From Dehalococcoides mccartyi (GTDB lineage Bacteria > Chloroflexota > Dehalococcoidia > UBA2979), in contig CAMDAY010000153.1 of the NCBI GenBank assembly GCA_945888895.1, positions 1 to 5,192 on the forward strand: a DNA stretch of 5,192 nt. The letters are read 5' to 3'. Shown here piece by piece: positions 1 through 4,755 of this stretch; within the stretch, counting starts at the first letter, position 1, and each line of letters starts with the position of its first letter. The position numbers and the translations under genes were made by a program. The notes beneath the pieces are model-generated. The model was given only the letters and a program-made list of their open reading frames with translations, made no database searches and was not told where the DNA came from.

Positions 1-12
1 CCTGCGAGCGGG

Positions 13-1452
13 CTAGGGGCGCACGATCTGGCGGATCGGCTGGCCCTGGCTGAGGACGTACAGCTCGCCGTTCGCATCGATGCCGAAGGACGTGATCTGC
101 TTCGCGCCCGTCGCGATGGTGACGGGCGTGCCGGGCGCATCAGCGCGGATCGCCCACACCTCGCCGGAGCAGTAGTCGGCGTAGACGTACGCGCCGGCGA
201 TCTCGGGGACGAGCGTCCCTCGGTAGACGAACCCACCGGTGACGGAGCAGCGCCCGTTGCTGTGGTCGTACGCGGCGACGGGTGCCATCAGGCCTGCGCG
301 TGAGCAGCCGCTGGAGGGCCGGTAGCACCGGTCGCCCTCCGTGATGTTCCAGCCGTAGTTCCCTCCGCGCTGCACGAGGTCGATCTCCTCGGCGGCGCCC
401 TGCCCGACATCGCCGGCCCACAGCGCGCCCGACGCGGGGTCGAACGCCATGCGCCACGGGTTGCGGAAGCCGTATGCGTAGATCTCGCCGCGCGCGCCGG
501 CGGTGCCGACGAAGGGGTTGTCGCCGGGCACGAGGTACGGCTGCGCCGCCGAGGCCGCGCGGACGTCGATGCGGATGATCTTGCCGAGCAGCGTGCCGAG
601 ATTTTGGCCGTTGCCGTTGGGGTCTCCGCCTGAACCGCCGTCGCCCAGTCCGAGGTAGAGCATCCCGTCCGGTCCGAAGCGGATCGCGCCGCCGTTGTGG
701 TTCGAGAACGGCTGAGGCACCTCGAGGACTACGAGGGCGGAGTCGCGATTGATGGTGAGTTCGTTCGCGTTGCGCGTGAACCGCGCGAGTACGCTGCGTC
801 GAGGGCTCGCCGCCGAGTAGTAGACCCAGACGTGCCGGTTGGTGGCGAACCCGGGATCGAGTGCCATCGACAGCAGTCCCTCCTCGCTTGACAGGGCCAC
901 GCGGTCGCGGAGGTCGAGGATTGTCGTCGCGGTGCCGTTGGGGACGGCCCACACGGTGCCCGCCTGCTCCAGGACGAAGGTGGTGCCGTCGCCTGCGGAC
1001 TGCGGGTACGCGCCCATCTCGGTCGGCTGGGACCACGTCTTGCCGCCGAGCGACCGCAGCGCGATCGCTCGCGGCTCGCCGCCGGGGGGCACGGCGGCCT
1101 TCGCGACGACGAGCGTGACGGCGGTGCTGGTGCTGAATCCCGTGGGGAACTGCGCGGTGAACGGCGCCCTGAGGAACGCCGGGCCGTCCACGATCAGCAG
1201 CTGGAACGCGCCGTTCGAGGACTGCGCCCACAGGCCCCCGGCGTTCGCCCCTCGCGCTGCCGCCTCCAGCTGGTCGATCGTGCCGCCGCGGAACACGGCG
1301 GAAGCCTGCCCCGAGGCGCTGTACACCGGGGTGCTGGCGAACGTGCCCGCTGTTGGCACCTGGGCCCGGGCATCCTCGACGCCCAGCGTGAGGACGAGGG
1401 CGATGAGGGCGGCGCTGAGGCCCAACCATGCGGTGCTGGTGACGCGGATCAT
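13..1452 (-). CDS. Exported PQQ-dependent sugar (aldose) dehydrogenase family beta-propeller protein
   Basis: The 479-aa protein is complete. A signal peptide (residues 1-30: R3, a hydrophobic stretch, then ARA before Q31) predicts export. Residues about 160-475 match the soluble glucose/sorbosone dehydrogenase (GSDH) beta-propeller family, related to E. coli YliI and HHIP-like proteins. Recognisable stretches are EEGLLSMALDPGF (190-202), SNHNGG with H252 aligning to the catalytic histidine, GDGGSGGDPNGNGQNLGTLLGK (270-291), YGFRNPWRMAFDP (327-339) with R330-N331 aligning to PQQ-contacting residues, and AEEIDLVQRGGNYGW (354-368). Known members oxidise aldose sugars in the periplasm or outside the cell using PQQ and calcium; the substrate here is unknown. 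Residues about 43-117 form an extra module before the propeller. Four cysteines (376, 383, 402, 428) could form disulfides. The ATG at 1452 has a GAGG motif 5 nt upstream (1458-1461). It appears to be transcribed alone, and no PQQ biosynthesis gene is in view. The family call is firm, the substrate is not. Confidence 0.9.
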   Translation of the reverse strand: MIRVTSTAWLGLSAALIALVLTLGVEDARAQVPTAGTFASTPVYSASGQASAVFRGGTIDQLEAAARGANAGGLWAQSSNGAFQLLIVDGPAFLRAPFTAQFPTGFSTSTAVTLVVAKAAVPPGGEPRAIALRSLGGKTWSQPTEMGAYPQSAGDGTTFVLEQAGTVWAVPNGTATTILDLRDRVALSSEEGLLSMALDPGFATNRHVWVYYSAASPRRSVLARFTRNANELTINRDSALVVLEVPQPFSNHNGGAIRFGPDGMLYLGLGDGGSGGDPNGNGQNLGTLLGKIIRIDVRAASAAQPYLVPGDNPFVGTAGARGEIYAYGFRNPWRMAFDPASGALWAGDVGQGAAEEIDLVQRGGNYGWNITEGDRCYRPSSGCSRAGLMAPVAAYDHSNGRCSVTGGFVYRGTLVPEIAGAYVYADYCSGEVWAIRADAPGTPVTIATGAKQITSFGIDANGELYVLSQGQPIRQIVRP

Positions 1453-1485
1453 GTGGGCCTCGCTCGCCTGGTCCGGGAGGACTCA

Positions 1486-1493
1486 ATCGTATA
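1486..1493 (-). promoter_or_regulatory. Possible -10 element of the sugar dehydrogenase gene
   Basis: Read on the minus strand, the hexamer TATACG (1488-1493), overlapping TACGAT (1486-1491), lies about 35 nt before the dehydrogenase ATG in a locally less GC-rich patch. It sits in the 8-nt palindrome CGTATACG (1488-1495). No convincing -35 hexamer lies 16-18 nt upstream, so this is only a candidate. Confidence 0.25.
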
Positions 1494-1559
1494 CGCGAGC
1501 ATGAACGGCCATCGCACGGAGATCGTTCGTGTTGGCCCGCGCCGCACCGCGAAGCACGC

Positions 1560-1591
1560 GAGGAAGCCCGCGCCGTGCGGCAGGCTTCCTC
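1560..1591 (-). terminator. Terminator-like hairpin after the 59-aa gene
   Basis: A 9-bp perfect stem (GAGGAAGCC at 1560-1568 with GGCTTCCTC at 1583-1591) encloses a loop with an inner 3-bp stem (1572-1574 with 1579-1581). It begins 21 nt past the stop of the small gene ending at 1613. There is no run of U after it on the minus strand, so it may instead be an RNA stabiliser or part of a Rho-dependent end. It is also symmetric and could act on either strand. Confidence 0.4.
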
Positions 1592-1612
1592 ACCCCGGTC
1601 GCTGCGAGGCGA

Positions 1613-1792
1613 CTACCGGTCTGGAGAGCGGTCCGTGCGCTCCTGGGGCGGTGGCTCGTCGCGCGCCGCGCCGTCGTTGTGGATCTGGCGCGACCCGGGC
1701 TGGCTCTCGTCGCGCTCTGCCTGCCGTTCGATGGGGCGCGCGATGTCGGCAGAGCGATCGAAGCCCGGCTTCGCTGGTTGGTTCGTGTCCAT
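1613..1792 (-). CDS. Small hydrophilic protein of unknown function (59 aa)
   Basis: I do not recognise this family. The frame begins with ATG at 1792 (MDTNQPAKPGF) and ends with TAG at 1613. A GGAG motif (1799-1802) sits 6 nt before the ATG. By eye, more than 80 percent of codons end in G or C, with many GAC, CGC, CAG and ATC codons, as expected for a real gene in this genome. The product is rich in Asp, Glu, Arg, Gln and Pro and almost lacks large hydrophobic residues after position 25. It has no signal peptide or membrane segment and is probably disordered. An in-frame GTG at 1867 would add 25 residues but lacks a ribosome binding site. It lies 153 nt below the lipoprotein gene and is followed by a hairpin at 1560-1591. 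A chance open frame remains possible. Confidence 0.5.
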   Translation of the reverse strand: MDTNQPAKPGFDRSADIARPIERQAERDESQPGSRQIHNDGAARDEPPPQERTDRSPDR

Positions 1793-1945
1793 GTGGCTCT
1801 CCGTCCCGATGAGTTGGAGCCGGAGGTGGCCCCGCGCCATTCGCGTGAGCCGAGTCTGGAGCGCCACGCATCGAGGAACGAGGGCAGCACACGCCGCCGC
1901 GTTGCAAACGCGGATCGCTTTGCGAGACGTGGATTGCGTGCGGCG
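1793..1945. other. Intergenic spacer between lipoprotein gene and small gene
   Basis: This 153-nt gap holds no convincing coding frame. It contains a perfect 7-bp hairpin with a 3-nt loop (1897-1913), 33 nt past the lipoprotein stop, without a U-tract. Next to it, an overlapping arm (1916-1923) can pair imperfectly with the same segment. It could be a weak transcript end or a processing site. I see no clear promoter hexamers for the small gene. Confidence 0.4.
1897..1913 (-). terminator. Short GC-rich hairpin after the lipoprotein gene
   Basis: CCGCGTT (1897-1903) and AACGCGG (1907-1913) form a perfect 7-bp stem around a 3-nt loop, 33 nt downstream of the lipoprotein stop. The absence of a T-run after it on the minus strand makes intrinsic termination uncertain. 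Confidence 0.25.
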
Positions 1946-2527
1946 CTACGGGGCAGCGGGCCAGGCGAGCTGGCTCAGGAAGGCGGCTACTGCCGCCTCG
2001 GCCTGCGGGCGTGCGGAGGAGGGGAACATGACGCGGTATCGCACCGCCCAGTCGCCGTCGCGGAAGTAGTAGGCGTGGGTGTCCACATCGGCGGTTCGAC
2101 CGTTGAACGGCTCGACGAACGTGAACTTCGCGACGAGGCCGGGGTGGTCGCGGCCGCCCGAGGTAATGCTGCCCGCCGTCGAGGGCTGCGGCACGAGCTC
2201 CACGTTGTGCGCCTTGAGGATGGCGGTCTTGTCCTGCGCGAACTGCTGCTCCGCCGTGGCCTGATCGGCCGCGCCGCCGACGCGCGAGACGTTGACGGTC
2301 AGCGCGATCGGGCTGGTGGCGTCGTTGAGCGTGTACGTCGCCGTGACCTGGCGCGCGTCTCCGCTGCCGGTGGTGTCCACCCCGCCGCGCTGGAACTTCG
2401 CCATCGTCGCGGGGAACTGCCAGCGGTCGGCGTACGTCGCGGGGGCGGGCGGCGCGGCAGGCGTCGAGGAGCAGGCGACAAGCGCCGCCGCGAGGATCGC
2501 GCAGGCCAGTGTCGCGGTGAACTTCAT
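1946..2527 (-). CDS. Secreted lipoprotein of unknown function (193 aa)
   Basis: The first 18 residues form a lipoprotein signal peptide (K2, hydrophobic stretch 7-18), and the lipobox L16-V17-A18-C19 predicts cleavage and lipidation at Cys19. A short Ser/Thr/Pro/Ala linker follows (20-31). The mature domain (about 32-193) begins with WQFPATMAKFQRGGV (36-50), then beta-rich segments and a helical AATAEQQF-like region. It ends with a stretch around YYFRDGDWAVRYRVMFP and a C-terminal helix. The FPATMAKFQRG opening resembles uncharacterised small secreted proteins from memory; I cannot name a domain or function. The ATG at 2527 has a strong GGAGG (2536-2540) 8 nt upstream. The gene starts 18 nt after the acetyltransferase stop and is probably the last gene of a three-gene transcript. 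It should sit on the outer face of the cytoplasmic membrane. Confidence 0.85.
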   Translation of the reverse strand: MKFTATLACAILAAALVACSSTPAAPPAPATYADRWQFPATMAKFQRGGVDTTGSGDARQVTATYTLNDATSPIALTVNVSRVGGAADQATAEQQFAQDKTAILKAHNVELVPQPSTAGSITSGGRDHPGLVAKFTFVEPFNGRTADVDTHAYYFRDGDWAVRYRVMFPSSARPQAEAAVAAFLSQLAWPAAP

Positions 2528-2535
2528 CGACTCGT

Positions 2536-2540
2536 CCTCC
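2536..2540 (-). promoter_or_regulatory. Ribosome binding site of the lipoprotein gene
   Basis: GGAGG on the minus strand, 8 nt before the ATG at 2527 and inside the 18-nt gap after the acetyltransferase stop. It fixes the start codon of the lipoprotein. Confidence 0.7.
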
Positions 2541-2545
2541 GTGCG

Positions 2546-3148
2546 CTAGCCCAGCGGGCCGCGCTCATGCTCCCATGCGGCCCGTGCGGCAGGCCACTCA
2601 TCCTCGAGGATTGTCAGGTACTGCGTGTCGCGGTACTCGCCCTCGATCCGGTCGTTGTGGCGCAGGATGCCGTCGATGCGGAAGCCGGCGCGCTTGTACA
2701 CGTGGATGCCGCGCGGGTTGCCGACCTCCGGGTCGATCGTGACACGGTGCAGCTGCTTCTCCTCGAACAGGTAGCGCAGCAGCACGCGGATCGCCTCGAT
2801 GCCCGCGCCGTGGCCGCGCGCCTCCGGTTCGCCGATCAGGATGTCGATGCTGGCGTCCCAGTAGTAGTCCGGGTCGGGGTAGCGATGCGAGTACTGGATG
2901 AGGCCCACACCGCGCCCGTTCAACTCGATGACGAAGCCCCAGGCCGGGTACACGTCCGGCTCGATGTACTCCTCGCGGAGCTCCTCGATCGTGTCGTCGG
3001 GCTTGCCCCAGAACTGGCGCACCTCGGGCTCGTGCAGCCAGCGCATCAAGTCGGGCAGGTCGGCCTCGGACAGTGGGAGCAGCGAGACGTCGTGTGGGCC
3101 GGGGATCGCGATGTGGTCCGTCGGATCGACGGGCTCGTACTTCGCCAT
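2546..3148 (-). CDS. GNAT-family N-acetyltransferase, AAC(6')-like
   Basis: This 200-aa protein should transfer an acetyl group from acetyl-CoA to an amine in the cytoplasm. The acetyl-CoA loop is visible as IGEPEARGHGAG (105-116), and motif B as NPRGIHVYKRAGF (144-156). The N-terminal part (VSLLPLSEADLPDLMRWLHEPEV, then QFWG at 45-48) and the segment from D102 through the TIDPEVGNPRG stretch resemble the aminoglycoside 6'-N-acetyltransferase AAC(6')-Ib group. D102 aligns with the acidic residue proposed as its general base. Similar folds also occur in RimJ-like and siderophore-pathway acetyltransferases, so the substrate is open. I chose ATG 3148 over an in-frame upstream start at 3301 because the extra 51 residues are arginine-rich shadow translation of the preceding gene. 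The start lies 5 nt after the ABM-gene stop with no strong ribosome binding site, suggesting translational coupling. Confidence 0.88.
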   Translation of the reverse strand: MAKYEPVDPTDHIAIPGPHDVSLLPLSEADLPDLMRWLHEPEVRQFWGKPDDTIEELREEYIEPDVYPAWGFVIELNGRGVGLIQYSHRYPDPDYYWDASIDILIGEPEARGHGAGIEAIRVLLRYLFEEKQLHRVTIDPEVGNPRGIHVYKRAGFRIDGILRHNDRIEGEYRDTQYLTILEDEWPAARAAWEHERGPLG

Positions 3149-3153
3149 CGACG

Positions 3154-3483
3154 CTACGCCTGCGCGTCCTGTTCGAGGACGGCGTCGTACAGGGTGACGG
3201 TCGGCGGCCCCTCGAGGATGCCCATGAGCGATCCCTGTGCGTGCCCCTTCTTGAACGCGTCGCTGTTCGCCCACGCGAAGAACGCGTCGCGCGACCCCCA
3301 CGTGGAGTGTGAGACGTACTCGCCCGGGTTCGGCGGCGTCCCGTGGCCACCGCCGTTGCGCAGCAGCGCGAACCGCACGAAGCCCGGCACCCCGTCGAGG
3401 TGCGTCTCGCGCTCGGCCCAGATGCGCTCGAACTCCTCGGCCTTGTCGGGGACGACCTGGAAGCGGTTCATGGCGATGAACAT
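3154..3483 (-). CDS. ABM-fold protein, candidate IsdG/MhuD-like heme-degrading monooxygenase
   Basis: This 109-aa protein has the length and pattern of the dimeric ferredoxin-like antibiotic biosynthesis monooxygenase (ABM) family. The N-terminal strand MFIAMNRFQV (1-10), the helix EEFERIWAER (16-25), the strand PGFVRFALLRN (33-43) and the helix DAFFAWANSDAFKKGH (66-81) match the IsdG/MhuD layout. N6, W71 and H81 fall at the positions of the Asn/Trp/His heme-degrading triad, with the same 10-residue Trp-to-His spacing. Members with this triad cleave heme in the cytoplasm and release iron; others in the fold oxidise polyketides or have no known activity. A GHGTPPNPGEY loop (46-56) is longer than in IsdG. 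The ATG at 3483 has AGGAG (3490-3494) 6 nt upstream. It is the first gene of a compact unit with the acetyltransferase and lipoprotein, 73 nt after the tRNA gene. Family call strong, heme activity inferred. Confidence 0.88.
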   Translation of the reverse strand: MFIAMNRFQVVPDKAEEFERIWAERETHLDGVPGFVRFALLRNGGGHGTPPNPGEYVSHSTWGSRDAFFAWANSDAFKKGHAQGSLMGILEGPPTVTLYDAVLEQDAQA

Positions 3484-3489
3484 CGGTGG

Positions 3490-3494
3490 CTCCT
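3490..3494 (-). promoter_or_regulatory. Ribosome binding site of the ABM-fold gene
   Basis: AGGAG on the minus strand, 6 nt before the ATG at 3483. Just upstream lies a small perfect inverted repeat (CGGCG/CGCCG, 3498-3510) that might affect access to the site. Confidence 0.65.
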
Positions 3495-3515
3495 ATGCGG
3501 CGATCCGCCGATACA

Positions 3516-3543
3516 ACAATGGCGGCCCGGAGGCCGCCATTGT
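3516..3543 (-). terminator. Perfect 12-bp hairpin between tRNA-Ala and the ABM operon
   Basis: ACAATGGCGGCC (3516-3527) and GGCCGCCATTGT (3532-3543) pair perfectly around a 4-nt loop. The stem starts 13 nt past the tRNA CCA end. On the minus strand the 3' arm ends in ATTGT and is followed by TGTAT, a weak U-rich tail. This fits an intrinsic terminator for the tRNA transcript, possibly leaky. If transcription reads through, the tRNA and the ABM-acetyltransferase-lipoprotein genes would share a promoter; no separate good promoter for the latter is visible in the 32 nt below the hairpin. Confidence 0.6.
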
Positions 3544-3556
3544 CATCTGTCTGAGG

Positions 3557-3632
3557 TGGTGGAGACGAGGGGATTCGAACCCCTTACCTCTGCAATGCGA
3601 ATGCAGCGCTCTACCAACTGAGCTACGCCCCC
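3557..3632 (-). tRNA. tRNA-Ala, anticodon CGC
   Basis: A complete 76-nt cloverleaf can be drawn, 5' end at 3632. It has a 7-bp acceptor stem (GGGGGCG with CGTCTCC), a GCTC/GAGC D-stem, a CTGCA/TGCAG anticodon stem with loop TTCGCAT, variable loop AGGTA, and an AGGGG/CCCCT T-stem with loop TTCGAAT. The anticodon is CGC (3597-3599), which reads the alanine codon GCG. The G3:U70 wobble pair, the main identity signal for alanyl-tRNA synthetase, is present, with discriminator A73. The terminal CCA is encoded (3557-3559). There is no intron, and all invariant positions I checked are normal. A further wobble pair, G5:U68, is also in the acceptor stem. Confidence 0.97.
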
Positions 3633-3641
3633 AGGACGACC

Positions 3642-3671
3642 AGTATAGAAAGCCACGCCGGTCAGCAGCAA
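3642..3671 (-). promoter_or_regulatory. Promoter of the tRNA-Ala gene
   Basis: On the minus strand, TATACT (3642-3647, five of six matches to the -10 consensus) is preceded by TTGCTG (3666-3671) with an 18-nt spacer. The -10 hexamer ends 9 nt before the mature tRNA 5' end, giving a very short leader, as is usual for single tRNA genes. The -35 match is weaker (TTG only). Confidence 0.6.
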
Positions 3672-3724
3672 ACGAAGAAGCGGGCGGGACGGAGGCTTGT
3701 GTGACGAAATCAGTTCAAGGTTCA

Positions 3725-3838
3725 ACCGCGGGGCGGCCCACCCCCGGCCCCTCCCGGCGCGGGAGGGGAGTGAGAAAAGAATGTGGGGACTTTGTCCCCA
3801 CGCCCCTGCGGAGGGTAAGAAGACGGAGTGAGGAAAGA
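3725..3838. repeat. GC-rich palindromic repeat-like intergenic element
   Basis: This stretch in the rimM-tRNA spacer packs several symmetric motifs. There is a 9-bp stem with 3-nt loop (3748-3768), an 8-bp stem with TTT loop (3783-3801), and a C/G-tract flank at 3729-3747. A 14-nt direct repeat with one mismatch (3767-3780 and 3825-3838, GGAGTGAGnAAAGA) encloses the second hairpin. Its pattern of C-run, short palindrome, G-run and a purine tract resembles dispersed REP/MITE-like intergenic repeats in other high-GC genomes. Those often yield spurious frames reading PGPSRRGRG, as one frame here does. Copy number cannot be judged from a single window. Confidence 0.45.
3775..3801 (-). terminator. 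Candidate intrinsic terminator of the rpsP-khpA-rimM operon
   Basis: Read on the minus strand, GTGGGGAC, loop AAA and GTCCCCAC form a perfect 8-bp GC-rich stem (3783-3801). It is followed directly by ATTCTTTTCT, a U-rich tail. It lies about 90 nt past the rimM stop. It may be part of the repeat-like element around it, which would then serve as the operon end. Confidence 0.55.
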
Positions 3839-3891
3839 TCGGACGTTGGCTACGCGCAGCAGGTCGAGGTGGTCGGAGCCTCGACGGCTCG

Positions 3892-4521
3892 CTAGTCGAG
3901 GAGGCCCGGGATGACGTCGATCGTGACGCGCTTCGTCTCGAGGTCGATGGAGAGAACGATGTCGCTGATGGCGGGGATGAGGGCGTCCTTCTTGCCGGGG
4001 CGCGCGACGACGTAGACGTCGTTCGCGCCGGTGCCGAGGACGTCCGTCAGGTGGCCGATGGACTCGCCCTCGGTCGTCACGACCTCGAGGCCGACGAGGT
4101 CGTCGATGTAGTACTCGTCCTCGGGGAGCGGGCGGAGGTCCGCCTCTTCGATCTCGATGTAGGTGTCGCGGAGGCGCTCGGCGGCGGTGCGGTCGGGGTA
4201 GCCCTGGAACTTGAGGATCGGGTAGCCCTGCGGCTGCACCATCTCGACGATCTTCGTGGGTCGGCCGAGCACGAGGACGACGGAGTCCGTCTTCAGGCGA
4301 TCCTCGTTGGTCGTGAGGGCCGAGACCTTCACGTGGCCCTTCATGCCCCAGATGCCGTTGATGCGGCCCACCGCGATGCGGCCCGGCGCCGTGGGGATAT
4401 GTGGCGTGTGCTGGTTGGGGGTCTGGGGCGCATCCGCTGCCTCGATCGAGGCAGCGGCGGGAGTGGCCTCGCCGGGCTGTGCCTCTCCGGAGGAGGGAGC
4501 ACCGGCGGTGGTGTCTTGCAC
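3892..4521 (-). CDS. rimM: 16S rRNA processing protein RimM with N-terminal extension
   Basis: RimM binds ribosomal protein S19 and helps mature the 30S head domain in the cytoplasm. Of 209 residues, about 48-128 form the N-terminal RimM domain (GRINGIWGMKGHVKV at 52-66) and about 134-207 the PRC-barrel domain (PEDEYYIDDLVGLEVV at 133-148, GTGANDVYVV at 163-172, LIPAI and ending in IPGLLD). RimM proteins are usually about 170 aa. Here about 47 extra N-terminal residues are rich in Ala, Pro, Thr and Glu and look disordered. The GTG start at 4521 lies 3 nt after the khpA stop without a clear ribosome binding site, implying coupling. No later start codon would keep the first conserved strand, so the extension seems real. 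trmD, a common downstream neighbour, is absent from the spacer that follows. Confidence 0.95.
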   Translation of the reverse strand: MQDTTAGAPSSGEAQPGEATPAAASIEAADAPQTPNQHTPHIPTAPGRIAVGRINGIWGMKGHVKVSALTTNEDRLKTDSVVLVLGRPTKIVEMVQPQGYPILKFQGYPDRTAAERLRDTYIEIEEADLRPLPEDEYYIDDLVGLEVVTTEGESIGHLTDVLGTGANDVYVVARPGKKDALIPAISDIVLSIDLETKRVTIDVIPGLLD

Positions 4522-4524
4522 GCG

Positions 4525-4752
4525 CTATTCGATGCTGAGGGTCGCGCGGACGCCCGCACGGACCGCAGCGACGTGGAGCAGGGAGCGCAGTGCGTTCGCG
4601 CATCGGCCGTCGCGACCGATCACGCGGCCCTTGTCCTCCTCGGCGACGTAGAGGTGCAGGACGATGCGGTCACCGTCGTGCTCTTCCTCCACGACCACCT
4701 CGTCTGGCTTCTCGGCCAGCGCGCGAGCGACGTACTCGATGAGCTTCTTCAC
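4525..4752 (-). CDS. khpA: KH-domain RNA-binding protein KhpA (YlqC family)
   Basis: This 75-aa single KH-domain protein has the usual size for KhpA/YlqC, which partners with KhpB in some Gram-positives and binds diverse RNAs. The RNA-binding GxxG loop is GRDG (46-49) within VIGRDGRCANALRSLLHVAA, and the N-terminal helix MKKLIEYVARALAEKPDEV is typical. Its place between rpsP and rimM is the common arrangement and supports the call. The GTG start at 4752 lies 3 nt after the rpsP stop. A GGAG motif (4759-4762) overlaps the end of rpsP, 6 nt before the GTG, and ends where the rpsP stop codon begins. Translation is therefore likely coupled to rpsP. Confidence 0.93.
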   Translation of the reverse strand: MKKLIEYVARALAEKPDEVVVEEEHDGDRIVLHLYVAEEDKGRVIGRDGRCANALRSLLHVAAVRAGVRATLSIE

Positions 4753-4755
4753 GAG

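Larger units (their letters stand above)
1453..1612. other. Spacer between the 59-aa gene and the dehydrogenase gene
   Basis: This 160-nt region holds the terminator-like hairpin at 1560-1591 and the possible -10 element at 1486-1493. I see no other coding frame with a credible start or codon use. It likely contains the end of the small-gene transcript and the promoter of the dehydrogenase. Confidence 0.5.

Noticed and set aside
140..1486. 448-codon minus-strand frame overlapping the dehydrogenase
   Set aside because: Almost entirely Arg, Pro, Gly and Ala; a frame-shifted shadow of the real gene.
839..1504. Plus-strand open frame opposite the sugar dehydrogenase
   Set aside because: The opposite strand encodes a clear conserved enzyme over the same bases. 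This frame shows no domain or ribosome binding site.
1483..1890. 135-codon minus-strand frame overlapping the 59-aa gene
   Set aside because: Serine/arginine/alanine-rich product with poor codon use and no ribosome binding site. The MDTN frame in the same place has better codon bias and a GGAG motif.
3149..3301. Upstream extension of the acetyltransferase start
   Set aside because: The extra 51 residues are arginine-rich and overlap the conserved ABM gene in another frame. The ATG at 3148 fits the family length.
1529..3895. A very long open frame on the plus strand (788 codons)
   Set aside because: It runs antisense to the lipoprotein, acetyltransferase, ABM gene, tRNA and spacer. Its translation is arginine/valine/alanine-rich without domains, which is typical of antisense frames in high-GC DNA.
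3722..4603. 293-codon minus-strand frame overlapping rimM
   Set aside because: Arg/Pro/His-rich shadow of rimM. Its end reads through the palindromic spacer, giving proline/glycine repeats without meaning.
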